A DNA stretch of 64,000 nt from NCBI GenBank assembly GCA_934438135.1, contig CAKSBP010000001.1, positions 186,001 through 250,000 on the forward strand. Reading direction: 5' to 3'. Shown here one piece after another: positions 45,067 to 54,241 of the stretch. A model generated the notes under the pieces. The model was not told the origin of the DNA. It worked only from the letters and a program-made list of their open reading frames with translations, and ran no database searches. Each line of letters opens with the position of its first letter. Position 1 is the first letter of the stretch. This DNA comes from an uncultured Clostridium sp. GTDB lineage: Bacteria; Bacillota; Clostridia; Lachnospirales; Lachnospiraceae. The position numbers and the translations under genes were made by a program.

Positions 45067-45230
45067 AAAATCCCTCCATTCTAATACTCTATCCATAATA
45101 TTCCCACATTGAAGAATTTTTATTTCCAAATCCAGCATTATTTGATGTCACATTATGTCGTATTTAAGAATATTATATAGTGTATTCACCCATAAGAATA
45201 CATCCATCAAAATCTGAAAGGGTAAAAACT

Positions 45231-48200
45231 ATGTCACACTCAAAAAATTTTGAATCTTCCTTCCTTAGAGAATTTGATATTGAAACAATCTCCGTCCCAA
45301 TTGTTTATAACAAATACGGGGACAATGACCCCAACGGAGTCATGTACGCCTTAAAAGAAGATGTTAATGACATTATTCAGGATGCTTATGACAAATTTAA
45401 TATGTACCCTCCACAGCCTTCACCAAAAGTTGTTCCTCTGGTTCTTCGCTGTAATGAAGGTGATGTAATTCGGATAAACTTTCATAACTGCCTTCATGAC
45501 ACAAGAGCTTCTATTCATGTTGAGGGACTAAATTACAATGTTCTAACCTCAGATGGTGCCAGCGTTGGATATAATCCAGACACTACAACAAGTGATCAAA
45601 TCAGCTACACCTGGTTTGCTGACCATGAAGGTACTTATCTATTCAGCGATCTAGCCGACCCAAGAAGCGGCGAATTTACAAATATTCATGGACTTTTCGG
45701 TGGAATTATTGTCGAAAAATCCGGAAGCAGATGGTTTGATCCCGTTACAGGCAATCCACTAAAAAGTGGTTTATTTGCAGATGTTTATTCTCCTGGAAAA
45801 AAAGGCTTCCGGGAATATACCGTATTTTTTCAAGATGAACTTGCTGTTGTTGATAAAGATGGAAATCCACCAATTGACCCTCATACCGGACTGAAATCCA
45901 GCACTATGGGTATCAGTTACCGTTCCGAACCAATGAGGAACCGTATTGTAAATATGGATACAGTTCTTGACAGACATGAAGCCACAAAGCATGACTGTGA
46001 AACTTTTGCAACTGTCACAGAGCATGGTGAAAATGACGGACACAAGGAACACATTGTAGTTGGAGAAGATGTAAGCATGAGTTCCTGGACCTTTGGAGAT
46101 CCTGCCGTTTTCCTGTTAAATGCATACGTTGGTGATCCCGCTACGATGCGGCTTCTACATGCAGGTGTAAAAGAAACACATGTTATGCATGTGCACAATC
46201 ATCAATGGCATTTAGAACCTGGAAATCCAAATTCTATCATTATTGATTCTCAATCTATCAGTCCACAGGAATGCTATAATATCGAATTTCTTTATGGTGC
46301 AGGAAGCCTGACAAAATCCATTGGTGATGTTATCTGGCACTGCCATCTATATCCACACTTTATGGAAGGCATGTGGGGGCTTTTTAGAATTTTCGATCGG
46401 CTGGAAGACGGAACTGGTATGCTTCCAGATGGAACACCTATTCCAGCACTGATGCCATTATTTGATCGGCCTTTACCGCCACCAAAAGATACACTTCACC
46501 CAGGGTATCCAAATTTTCTACCTGGAGAAACAGGGATTCGTCCAGAACAGCCTGCTCTTGGTGTCCTTCTTCCAGATGGTTCGATAAAACGAATTCCTAC
46601 TCAATTAGAGGAAGCAAACTTCGTGAGAAATGCCGTTCCTGGTGCCTTATATTCCAAGACCTGCAAAGACTCACCGCCTTGTAAACCAGATAAAATATTT
46701 GAAGTTGTCGCTGTACAGTCAAATATTATCTATAATGAATATGGATGGCATGATCCACAGGGGCGCTTTATGGTTCTCCGAGAACAGGCAGAAAAATACG
46801 GCGGATTAGAAAAATATTTAACTCTGGTTAATACTGGAGAGATAAAAGTGGAACCTCTTATTATACGAGCAAATACTGGAGATTGTATTGAAATTCGAAT
46901 GACCAATCTCCTGCCGGAATTTCTGGAACCCAGTCCATTTGAACCAATGACGCTGACAGATATTATCGGATTCCATATCCACCTTGTAAAATTCGACACA
47001 ATTACATCAGATGGTTCTGCCAACGGATGGTGTAATATTGCAGGTGCTTTTACCTGCGAGACAACAATTGAACGTTTTTATGCCAATGAGGAATTAAATA
47101 CTATATTCTTCCACGATCATTTGTTCCCGAATTCCCATCAGCAGCATGGTTATTTCGGTGCGTTAATCATAGAGCCAAAAGGAAGCACCTTCCATGATAT
47201 TTACACTGGAGAACCAATCAAATATGGTACACAGGCAGTTATTACCCGAAGTGATGGAAGTCAGTTCCGTGAATTTGCATTAGCAGTTCATGACTTTGCT
47301 TATCTTTTTGACCGAGACAAAAAGGCACTGAATCCTCCAAAAGTACCTGGCTCCCATGATGATCCTGGTGTAATGGGTGTAAACTACCGCTGCGAACCAC
47401 TTCGTGAACGACTATATGATGATGATATTGATCCTGCTTATATTTTCAGTTCCTTTGCTCATGGTGACCCTGCTACTCCAATTTTGGAAACTTATCCGAA
47501 TGATGAAATTATCATTCGTTTATTTCAGGGTGCACAGGAAGAACAGCATTGTTTTAATATTGTAGGAATGCAGTGGCTTCGTGAAATCAAGGATAAAAAA
47601 TCGACTCATACCGCATCTCAGACCCTTGGAATCTCAGAAGCATTTAATATTCACATTACCAAACCATATGGGGATGGAGATTATATGTATCACTTTGGTG
47701 GAATCGATGATATCTGGCTTGGTGCCTGGGGAATTATACGTTCCTATTCCACACCTTCAAACCATCTTCTCCCAATTAAATGCTCACGCCATTTGTCGAA
47801 AAAGCGAGCAAAACCTTCCAGAAATGCAAGAGTCCGTTCGTATGATATCGCAGCTATAAAAACGAATATTCAGTACAATCGATATGGTGACCACGACCCA
47901 GATGGACTGTTGTTTGTTCCACTGGAAGACTATAATGCTGTAATGCTGGGGCAGAAAGCACCAAAACCATTAATACTCCGTGCAAATAAAGGAGATATTA
48001 TTCAGGTTACCCTTCATAACAAACTATCCTATGATGACCCGGTACCATACTTTAATTATCCAACAGTTCCACTGGAAAAAGAGCATATCCCTTCTAACCG
48101 CGTTTCCATCAATCCACAATTTCTGCAATATAATAATCTTATGGACTCTGGCATAAACATTGGCTACAACGGTATTGAACAGACGGTAGGTCCAGGAGAA

Positions 48201-49016
48201 TCCAGAACGTATACCTGGTATGCTGATGAAGCCTATGGAACCTGCGGCATAAACTCTTTTGGTGATATCCGGAATCACCGATATCATGGACTATTTGGTG
48301 CTATTATCATTGAACCAGCAGGCTCATCCTGGGAAAGTGCGAACCCATATGTAAATCCAGATTACGAAGAGCAGGTTATGGTATTCGAGCCTCGACAGAA
48401 ACCATTTTCTGAAAATGTAGTTTTCATTCAAAATGGAATCCGACTCCTAGACATTGATGGAAATCTGATAAAAACAGCTGCTGACCCAAAGGAACCAGAC
48501 GAAGACGTTGATCCGGAAGACACAGTAGAAAAAGGATACAACTATCGTTCAGAAAGATTTTATAACCGGCTTTTAGTAGACGACCGTCCTTATCTTGTAT
48601 TCAGCAGTACTGTACATGGAGATCCATCAACTCCTGTATTTCATGCATTCACTGGACAGCGGGTAGTCTTCCGTACAACCATGCTGGCAGATAAACCTAG
48701 AAACGTATCTTTCATAGTTCATGGACACATGTGGCCAGAACAGCCAGGCGATCCTTCCTCACGGATCGTACCATGTCAGGGACACATCAGTATCGGAAAT
48801 AATTATGATATGGAACTGTTAGATGGTGCTTCTCTTCCAGGCGATTACCTTTACCGTTCCGGCAGTCTCCGCTGGGACATCGAATCCGGAATGTGGGGAA
48901 TTTTCCGAGTGGCAGATGCACCGTTTGAATGCAGCTGTAAAAAGCAGAAACGTAAATTTATCTGCCGTATTCGTAAATTCTTTCATGACCATTTTCCATT
49001 TTCATCTTCTAGGTAG
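45231..49016 (+). CDS. Giant multicopper-oxidase-like protein with three internal repeats
   Basis: A 1261-residue protein with no signal peptide. It has three tandem units of about 400 residues, each opening with a YN(K/E/R)YG-x2-DP-x-G motif (near 45300, 46730 and 47880). Copper-ligand motifs are unevenly spread. Unit 1 ends with VMHVHNHQWH and WHCHLYPHFMEGMW, the HCHxxxHxxxGM type 1/type 3 motif. Unit 2 begins with FHIHLVKF and FHDHLFPNSHQQHG. Together these give the four HxH motifs of one trinuclear centre. The other positions are mostly lost, and unit 3 keeps VHGHMWPEQPG only. Size and six-cupredoxin layout recall MnxG and ceruloplasmin. The ATG at 45231 has AAAGGG upstream. Confidence 0.85.
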   Translation: MSHSKNFESSFLREFDIETISVPIVYNKYGDNDPNGVMYALKEDVNDIIQDAYDKFNMYPPQPSPKVVPLVLRCNEGDVIRINFHNCLHDTRASIHVEGLNYNVLTSDGASVGYNPDTTTSDQISYTWFADHEGTYLFSDLADPRSGEFTNIHGLFGGIIVEKSGSRWFDPVTGNPLKSGLFADVYSPGKKGFREYTVFFQDELAVVDKDGNPPIDPHTGLKSSTMGISYRSEPMRNRIVNMDTVLDRHEATKHDCETFATVTEHGENDGHKEHIVVGEDVSMSSWTFGDPAVFLLNAYVGDPATMRLLHAGVKETHVMHVHNHQWHLEPGNPNSIIIDSQSISPQECYNIEFLYGAGSLTKSIGDVIWHCHLYPHFMEGMWGLFRIFDRLEDGTGMLPDGTPIPALMPLFDRPLPPPKDTLHPGYPNFLPGETGIRPEQPALGVLLPDGSIKRIPTQLEEANFVRNAVPGALYSKTCKDSPPCKPDKIFEVVAVQSNIIYNEYGWHDPQGRFMVLREQAEKYGGLEKYLTLVNTGEIKVEPLIIRANTGDCIEIRMTNLLPEFLEPSPFEPMTLTDIIGFHIHLVKFDTITSDGSANGWCNIAGAFTCETTIERFYANEELNTIFFHDHLFPNSHQQHGYFGALIIEPKGSTFHDIYTGEPIKYGTQAVITRSDGSQFREFALAVHDFAYLFDRDKKALNPPKVPGSHDDPGVMGVNYRCEPLRERLYDDDIDPAYIFSSFAHGDPATPILETYPNDEIIIRLFQGAQEEQHCFNIVGMQWLREIKDKKSTHTASQTLGISEAFNIHITKPYGDGDYMYHFGGIDDIWLGAWGIIRSYSTPSNHLLPIKCSRHLSKKRAKPSRNARVRSYDIAAIKTNIQYNRYGDHDPDGLLFVPLEDYNAVMLGQKAPKPLILRANKGDIIQVTLHNKLSYDDPVPYFNYPTVPLEKEHIPSNRVSINPQFLQYNNLMDSGINIGYNGIEQTVGPGESRTYTWYADEAYGTCGINSFGDIRNHRYHGLFGAIIIEPAGSSWESANPYVNPDYEEQVMVFEPRQKPFSENVVFIQNGIRLLDIDGNLIKTAADPKEPDEDVDPEDTVEKGYNYRSERFYNRLLVDDRPYLVFSSTVHGDPSTPVFHAFTGQRVVFRTTMLADKPRNVSFIVHGHMWPEQPGDPSSRIVPCQGHISIGNNYDMELLDGASLPGDYLYRSGSLRWDIESGMWGIFRVADAPFECSCKKQKRKFICRIRKFFHDHFPFSSSR

Positions 49017-49028
49017 AAGCTAGTATCT

Positions 49029-49070
49029 AAAAAGACGTGTACAGAATCATTCTGCACACGTCTTTTATTT
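49029..49070. terminator. Bidirectional terminator between the oxidase and MFS genes
   Basis: AAAAGACGTGT-A-CAGAAT / ATTCTG-C-ACACGTCTTTT hairpin with T-runs on both strands. Confidence 0.92.
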
Positions 49071-49080
49071 CGGATTCCAC

Positions 49081-50325
49081 CTAAAACTCTGGTTTCTTTT
49101 CTACATGATTTAAAATATTCCATCGCACAAACAGTGCAACCAGTAAATTCAATCCACTCATTACAATTAAAATAGTTGAGATTTTTACGGAATAGCCCAT
49201 AATGAAGCCAAGCAGCATCTGTCCAACTGGAATGGCTGCGGTTGCTGCTGCCGTGGAAATGGCAGATACTTTTCCAAGAAGCTCTCCAGGAATCTGGCTT
49301 TGAATATAAGCTGCCGTTACAATATTTCCAACACCCAAACAGAGCATGATTAAACTACCACATAAGGTCCAGATACCTGCCATAAACAAAACCATTCTGC
49401 CTGTCAGATTTTCGGAACAAAGAATGAGTCCACCGCCCATGCAGAAAAGTGCAAAGCACATAGGGTAATTCCATTTATGAACAGATAAAATCGGAACTCT
49501 TTTCGGATTTTTCGTAACAAACATACCACTTGCTATCATTCCTGCCACTAAAAATGCTTCCATAATACCATAAACTTTTGTTCCCAGCCCCCAGTCCGTG
49601 TTTACCATATATGGAAATAAAACGGTCGTTACCGGCACCAAACAGATATTTAACAAACCATAAGATGCAATAATTCCGACAACTGCCTTTTTCTCCTTCT
49701 GAAGAAACAAAAATGTTTCCTTAATTTCTGATTTTCCATTCTGGCGTTTTGCCGCCTTTGGTACATCAGGAATTTGAATAAAACATTCCATTCCTGCAGA
49801 AATAAAAAAACTGACTGCATTGAGCCACACAATTCCACAGACTCCTAATACGCTGTACAGCACACCAGCCAGAACCGGCCCGATAAAATTGGCAGATGCA
49901 CCAATCTGGCTGACCAATCCATTTGCACGCACCAGTTCCTCTTTTCCTGCTATCTGTGGAATAGATGAAACTACCGCCGGATTATACATACAGGTGATTG
50001 CAGAAAGCAGAAACATAGTAATACAGACCGAGGGAACCAGATAATTTCCACTGCTTAAAATTCCCCCAAATAAAACCAGAAGAATTCCGCTGAAGCCATC
50101 CAGTACCACCATGATTTTCTTTCGATTTACCCGGTCAGCAATAATTCCTGCCAACGGTGCAAACAAAATATAAGGCAGTGTGGAAAAAGCCAGAATATTC
50201 GCAAACAGCGTAGCATTTCCAGTCAGTTCTAAAATATAAAGAGAAAGTGCCACCCTTTGGATTGCGCTCCCAAATAAAGAAACTGCCTGTCCTGCCAGAA
50301 TTAATTTTAAATTTTTATTCTTCAT
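49081..50325 (-). CDS. MFS transporter (EntS-like)
   Basis: A 414-residue protein with about twelve hydrophobic segments. The N-terminal LAGQAVSLFGSAIQRVALSLYI and LAGIIADRVNRKKIMVVLD match the MFS_3/EntS group that exports siderophores or macrolides. It is the last gene of the siderophore-type ABC operon and overlaps the ATPase gene by 11 bases. Export of a metallophore is plausible, but the substrate is not shown by the sequence. Confidence 0.88.
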   Translation of the reverse strand: MKNKNLKLILAGQAVSLFGSAIQRVALSLYILELTGNATLFANILAFSTLPYILFAPLAGIIADRVNRKKIMVVLDGFSGILLVLFGGILSSGNYLVPSVCITMFLLSAITCMYNPAVVSSIPQIAGKEELVRANGLVSQIGASANFIGPVLAGVLYSVLGVCGIVWLNAVSFFISAGMECFIQIPDVPKAAKRQNGKSEIKETFLFLQKEKKAVVGIIASYGLLNICLVPVTTVLFPYMVNTDWGLGTKVYGIMEAFLVAGMIASGMFVTKNPKRVPILSVHKWNYPMCFALFCMGGGLILCSENLTGRMVLFMAGIWTLCGSLIMLCLGVGNIVTAAYIQSQIPGELLGKVSAISTAAATAAIPVGQMLLGFIMGYSVKISTILIVMSGLNLLVALFVRWNILNHVEKKPEF

Positions 50326-51109
50326 CGTCTTTCACCAGTTCATAATCAATACAGATTGGATATCCCTTTTCTTCATTCTTTTGAAGAGCTGCTTCAATAT
50401 GATACAGATTTCTCAAATTATCCTCTGTAATCACATCGCATGGGGCGCCTTCAAACAATACTTCGCCTTTTTTCATTCCAATAATATGATCTGCAAACTT
50501 TACCGCCTGGTTCAGTTCATGAAGCACCATGACAATTGTGGTTTTATTTTTCTGATTCAGCTTCTGCAAAAGCTCCAGAATTTCCAACTGATGAGATAAA
50601 TCCAAATACGTGGTCGGCTCGTCCAGAAGAAGCAGCTTTGTTTCCTGTGCAATCGCCATAGCAATCCATGCACGCTGTCTCTGACCGCCAGAAAGACTTT
50701 CCACCAGTTTATCTTTATATTCATATACGTGGGTTTCTTTCATCGCCCAGTCTACCATTTCCAGGTCATGGATACTCATGCCGCCAAATGCTTTCTGATA
50801 AGGGAAACGACCATAGGAAACCAGTTCTTTTACCGTCAGGCCCTCCGGTGCTTTCGGACTTTGTGGAAGCACTGCCATTTTTCTTGCAACATCTTTGGAA
50901 GAAATCTTTGCTCGATCCACTCCATCTATCATTACTGTTCCGTTATTGAATGGAATAATTCCTGTCACAGCCTTTAAAAAGGTCGATTTTCCACATCCAT
51001 TTCTTCCGATTAATACGGTTATTTTTTCTTCAGGGATCTGGATGTCCATATGAGGAATAATCACATTTTTCTCGTAGGAAACCTGAAGATTCTTTACTTC
51101 TATACTCAT
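50315..51109 (-). CDS. Iron-siderophore ABC importer ATPase (FepC/FhuC type)
   Basis: A 264-residue ATPase. Walker A GRNGCGKST, Q-loop LPQSPKAPEGLTVKELV, signature LSGGQRQRAW, Walker B LLLDEPTTYLDL and the switch His in VLHELNQAVKFADHII. The 'RxPY/GRFPYQKAF' stretch after the Q-loop is typical of FecE/FepC proteins. It powers the two FecCD permeases encoded upstream, four bases away. Confidence 0.96.
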   Translation of the reverse strand: MSIEVKNLQVSYEKNVIIPHMDIQIPEEKITVLIGRNGCGKSTFLKAVTGIIPFNNGTVMIDGVDRAKISSKDVARKMAVLPQSPKAPEGLTVKELVSYGRFPYQKAFGGMSIHDLEMVDWAMKETHVYEYKDKLVESLSGGQRQRAWIAMAIAQETKLLLLDEPTTYLDLSHQLEILELLQKLNQKNKTTIVMVLHELNQAVKFADHIIGMKKGEVLFEGAPCDVITEDNLRNLYHIEAALQKNEEKGYPICIDYELVKDDEE

Positions 51110-51113
51110 AGGT

Positions 51114-52124
51114 TTACTTTTCCTTCATCATTAAATATATAAAATAAGGTACCCCAAAAATTGATAAGGTAATTCCGACTGGGATTTCCAGTGGATGGAA
51201 TAGGTTTCTGGATGCCGTATCTGCTAAAATCAACAGCACTGCACTAACACACGCCCCCGCTGGAAGCAGTAATCTATGTTTTGGTCCAACCAGCTTTCTT
51301 GCAATATGCGGTCCCAAAAGACCTAAGAATGCAATATTTCCAGCAACCGATGTTGCTGCTGCTGACATTGCTACCGCAAGTGCCAGAAGAATTCTGTTCT
51401 GCTTCTGTACCGATACGCCAAGACCCGTTGCCAGTTCCTCTCCCAGGCTTAACACATCCAGTTTATTATGCTGATAAACTGCCATAAAAAATAAAAGAAG
51501 TATAATGGGGAATACTATTCTTACATACATCCAGCTGCTTCCCCAAAGGCTTCCATTTACCCAGGTAAACACTTCGTTATAGCTTCCTTTAGAAAGTTTC
51601 AGCTGATACAATGTAATCAGGGCATTTAATCCGCCGTTCACACCAATTCCCACTAAAATTAATCTAGACGGCTCCACCTTTTTATTTTTCTGTGCCAGTC
51701 CATAAATCAAAAATGCTGCCAAAAAGCTTCCAATCACAGCAGCCAAAGGCATCACTACGATTGTATTCATATCCAGTGACGAATAATAGGTATTGGTTTT
51801 TAAAGAAATAAACAACACGACAAATAGTGCTGCCCCCGCATTAATCCCAATCATGCCAGGATCCGCCAGTGGATTCTTCATAACATTCTGAAAAATACTT
51901 CCTGCTGTGGAAAGTGCTAATGCTACAATGACTGCCATTAAAATTCTTGGCAGACGAATTTGAAATACAGCAAATTTCTGCATTTTTGTTCCCTGTCCTG
52001 CTAACGTTTTTAAAACATCCCATACAGACATGGAATAACTCCCACACATTAACCCAACTACTACAGCCGCTAAAAGGAGCAGAACCAGGCATATCATAAT
52101 CCTTGTTTTTTTCTGTTTTCTCAT
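51114..52124 (-). CDS. FecCD-type permease, second subunit
   Basis: A 336-residue membrane protein of the BtuC/FecCD fold with about nine to ten helices. RLPRILMAVIVALALSTAGS, NPLADPGMIGINAGAALFV and LLGPHIARKLVGPKHRLLLP are family landmarks. It pairs with the permease encoded just upstream (four-base ATGA-type overlap) to form the channel. Confidence 0.96.
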   Translation of the reverse strand: MRKQKKTRIMICLVLLLLAAVVVGLMCGSYSMSVWDVLKTLAGQGTKMQKFAVFQIRLPRILMAVIVALALSTAGSIFQNVMKNPLADPGMIGINAGAALFVVLFISLKTNTYYSSLDMNTIVVMPLAAVIGSFLAAFLIYGLAQKNKKVEPSRLILVGIGVNGGLNALITLYQLKLSKGSYNEVFTWVNGSLWGSSWMYVRIVFPIILLLFFMAVYQHNKLDVLSLGEELATGLGVSVQKQNRILLALAVAMSAAATSVAGNIAFLGLLGPHIARKLVGPKHRLLLPAGACVSAVLLILADTASRNLFHPLEIPVGITLSIFGVPYFIYLMMKEK

Positions 52125-53107
52125 ACACTCCGCTCCCTTCTTATTAAAATTAAAAATACGGGAATACCAAGAAGTGCCGTAAACAAACCGATTGGTGTTT
52201 CATATGGCGTATTGACCATTTTTGCGGCAATATCTGCCCATACCAGAAGCGTTCCACCCCAGACAAAAGACAGGGAGAGAATTTTCTTATAATCATTTCC
52301 AGTAATCTTACGGATAATATGTGGGATAATCAAACCAACATAGGCAATATTTCCTGCTACCGCAACACATACTCCACAGATTGGCATTAAAAGAATAATT
52401 ACAATCAGACGTATTTTCGATGGATTTACTCCAAGACCAATTGCCGTATCTTCTCCTAAACTGACGATATTGATTTTCTGGGCAAACAGAAAAATAACTG
52501 CCAGACAAAGTCCGCCAATTACCATAAGCCCTGCAACCTCTTTCCAGCCAATATTCTGAAAGCCGCCAGCAATCCAGAAAGCTAGTTCATAGGAACGATT
52601 TCCAATTATAGCAATCATAGACGCCAAAGAAAGAAAAAAGGTACTGACAGCCGTTCCTGCCAGCAGAAGTCTCGTCATATTCATAGATTTTGTGTTTCTC
52701 ATACTAAAAATCAGAACCAGAATCCCGCCTATGACTGCTCCCGCAAAGGCTGCTCCCGTTCTTCCTATTATGCCGTTCATAGCTCCATATACATTTACTG
52801 CTGCAACTGCCAGAGTTGCTCCCTGGGTCATTCCCATAATGGATGGTTCCGCTGCTGGATTTCTTACGACACCCTGCATTGCCCCGCCGGCCGCCGCCAA
52901 AAGACCGCCTGTTAGTGCTGCTGCAATTGCCCGGGGAATTCTTACATCTCGGACCAACTGTTTTTCTAATACTTCCTCATAATGAAAAATACTGTCCCAC
53001 ACAACAGATAATGGAATCTGCTTCGTTCCAATGCATGTGGCAGCGGTAATTCCCGCTGCCATAAGCACTAGACCTGTGAACAGTATACACAAGCTTTTCT
53101 TATTCAT
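52121..53107 (-). CDS. FecCD-type permease, first subunit
   Basis: A 328-residue membrane protein of the same fold. RDVRIPRAIAAALTGGLLAA, NPAAEPSIMGMTQGATLAVA and VGLIIPHIIRKITGNDYKKI mark the family and the ATPase-coupling helix. Its start overlaps the end of the binding-protein gene by eight bases. Confidence 0.96.
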   Translation of the reverse strand: MNKKSLCILFTGLVLMAAGITAATCIGTKQIPLSVVWDSIFHYEEVLEKQLVRDVRIPRAIAAALTGGLLAAAGGAMQGVVRNPAAEPSIMGMTQGATLAVAAVNVYGAMNGIIGRTGAAFAGAVIGGILVLIFSMRNTKSMNMTRLLLAGTAVSTFFLSLASMIAIIGNRSYELAFWIAGGFQNIGWKEVAGLMVIGGLCLAVIFLFAQKINIVSLGEDTAIGLGVNPSKIRLIVIILLMPICGVCVAVAGNIAYVGLIIPHIIRKITGNDYKKILSLSFVWGGTLLVWADIAAKMVNTPYETPIGLFTALLGIPVFLILIRRERSV

Positions 53108-54062
53108 TTATCTGCTCCATAATTCCCGCCACTTCATCTAAAAATCCGAGTCTTCCAATACAGCTGTAACCCTGATTAAAATATGGGCTTGCTGGAAGTG
53201 TAATATAGTTTCCTTTAGAAACAGCCGGCATGCTCTGCCAGATTTTACTCTCTTCTAATGCTTTTGTATCGTCATCTGTACCAATTACGAAAATATAATC
53301 TGCATCGATTTCTGCAAGGCCTTCATAAGTTACTACTGGAAGACTGATGTTTTCCTGCTCTGGCATACCTTCTGGTTTTGCAAGTCCCATATCTGTGTAT
53401 AAGATGCTTCCCATACCTGCTGCGTCAAAAAGGAAAATCTGTCCACCGCTTGCTAATAAAGAAAGGTAAGTCGTGTCTTCACCATAAGTTTCTTTTAATT
53501 TATTTCCAACTTCTTTTGCTTTTTCTTCATAAGCTGCAAGCCATTTATCCGCTTCTGCTTCTTTGTCCATGATTTTTCCTACAGCCTGGATGTCTTCCTT
53601 CCAGTCGATCTGTGCTAATTGAATCATTACGGTAGGTGCAATTTCTGTTAACTGATCATACATTTTTTCCTGTACGCTGGAAATGATAATTAAGTCTGGA
53701 TTTAATTCTAAAATTCCTTCTACATCCATCGTATCCTGCATGCTGTATCCTAAGATTTCTGCCCCAGAAAGTATATCTTCTAAATAACTTGGGAATTTTG
53801 TATAATCATACGCATCTGAATTTGCTGTTCCGACAACAGAATATCCTAATACAGATAAAATATCACTGTTACCGCTTAAATCTACAATTCTTTTTGGATT
53901 TGCCGGGATTTCTACTCTCCCCTTTGCATCTGTTACGGTAATTGTTTCTGCTTTTGCCTGGTTTTCCTGTTTGGAACCAGATGTATTGTCTCCACTTTTG
54001 CAGGCTGCCATCATAACTGCCATAATACCTGCAAGCACTAATAATTTAATTTTCTTTTTCAT
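53100..54062 (-). CDS. Siderophore/iron ABC transporter substrate-binding lipoprotein
   Basis: A 320-residue lipoprotein. Signal peptide MKKKIKLLVLAGIMAVMMA precedes the lipobox cysteine (AACKSGD). The FepB/BtuF-type domain begins with TITVTDAKGRVEIPANPKRI, followed by LDLSGN-like and DLIIISSVQEKMYDQL segments. It is the first gene of the operon, directly behind a near-consensus promoter and a likely iron operator. A ferric siderophore or heme-like ligand is expected, exact ligand unknown. Confidence 0.94.
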   Translation of the reverse strand: MKKKIKLLVLAGIMAVMMAACKSGDNTSGSKQENQAKAETITVTDAKGRVEIPANPKRIVDLSGNSDILSVLGYSVVGTANSDAYDYTKFPSYLEDILSGAEILGYSMQDTMDVEGILELNPDLIIISSVQEKMYDQLTEIAPTVMIQLAQIDWKEDIQAVGKIMDKEAEADKWLAAYEEKAKEVGNKLKETYGEDTTYLSLLASGGQIFLFDAAGMGSILYTDMGLAKPEGMPEQENISLPVVTYEGLAEIDADYIFVIGTDDDTKALEESKIWQSMPAVSKGNYITLPASPYFNQGYSCIGRLGFLDEVAGIMEQINE

Positions 54063-54082
54063 CTTTTTTCTCCTCTTGCAAA

Positions 54083-54100
54083 AGTTAGTTAATTCTAACT
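54083..54100 (-). promoter_or_regulatory. Putative metal-repressor operator
   Basis: AGTTAG-N6-CTAACT perfect inverted repeat just downstream of the -10 box. The GTTAG..CTAAC core resembles DtxR/IdeR-type iron boxes more than a Fur box. Confidence 0.55.
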
Positions 54101-54106
54101 GTTGAC

Positions 54107-54135
54107 ATTATAAAAAGATTTCCGATCTTTTTCAA
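54107..54135 (-). promoter_or_regulatory. Promoter of the iron ABC operon
   Basis: TTGAAA, 17-base spacer, TATAAT on the minus strand, about 45 bases before the binding-protein ATG. Confidence 0.85.
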
Positions 54136-54151
54136 TAGATGCACCTATTTT

Positions 54152-54181
54152 CATTATTTTAACATCTAATTGCATTATTTT
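54152..54181. repeat. Direct repeats in the abc/araC divergent region
   Basis: CATTATTTT occurs at 54152-54160 and 54173-54181, exactly 21 bases apart (two helical turns), upstream of the ABC promoter. This is the spacing used by AraC dimers. Confidence 0.5.
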
Positions 54182-54241
54182 TTACTTTGTGATATATTAA
54201 TATAACTTTTTGAAATCATATTAAAACAGAAAGGATATTCC

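Noticed and set aside
46730..47023. Minus-strand frames inside the multicopper oxidase gene
   Set aside because: Shadow frames of the repeat protein; sequences have no domain features.
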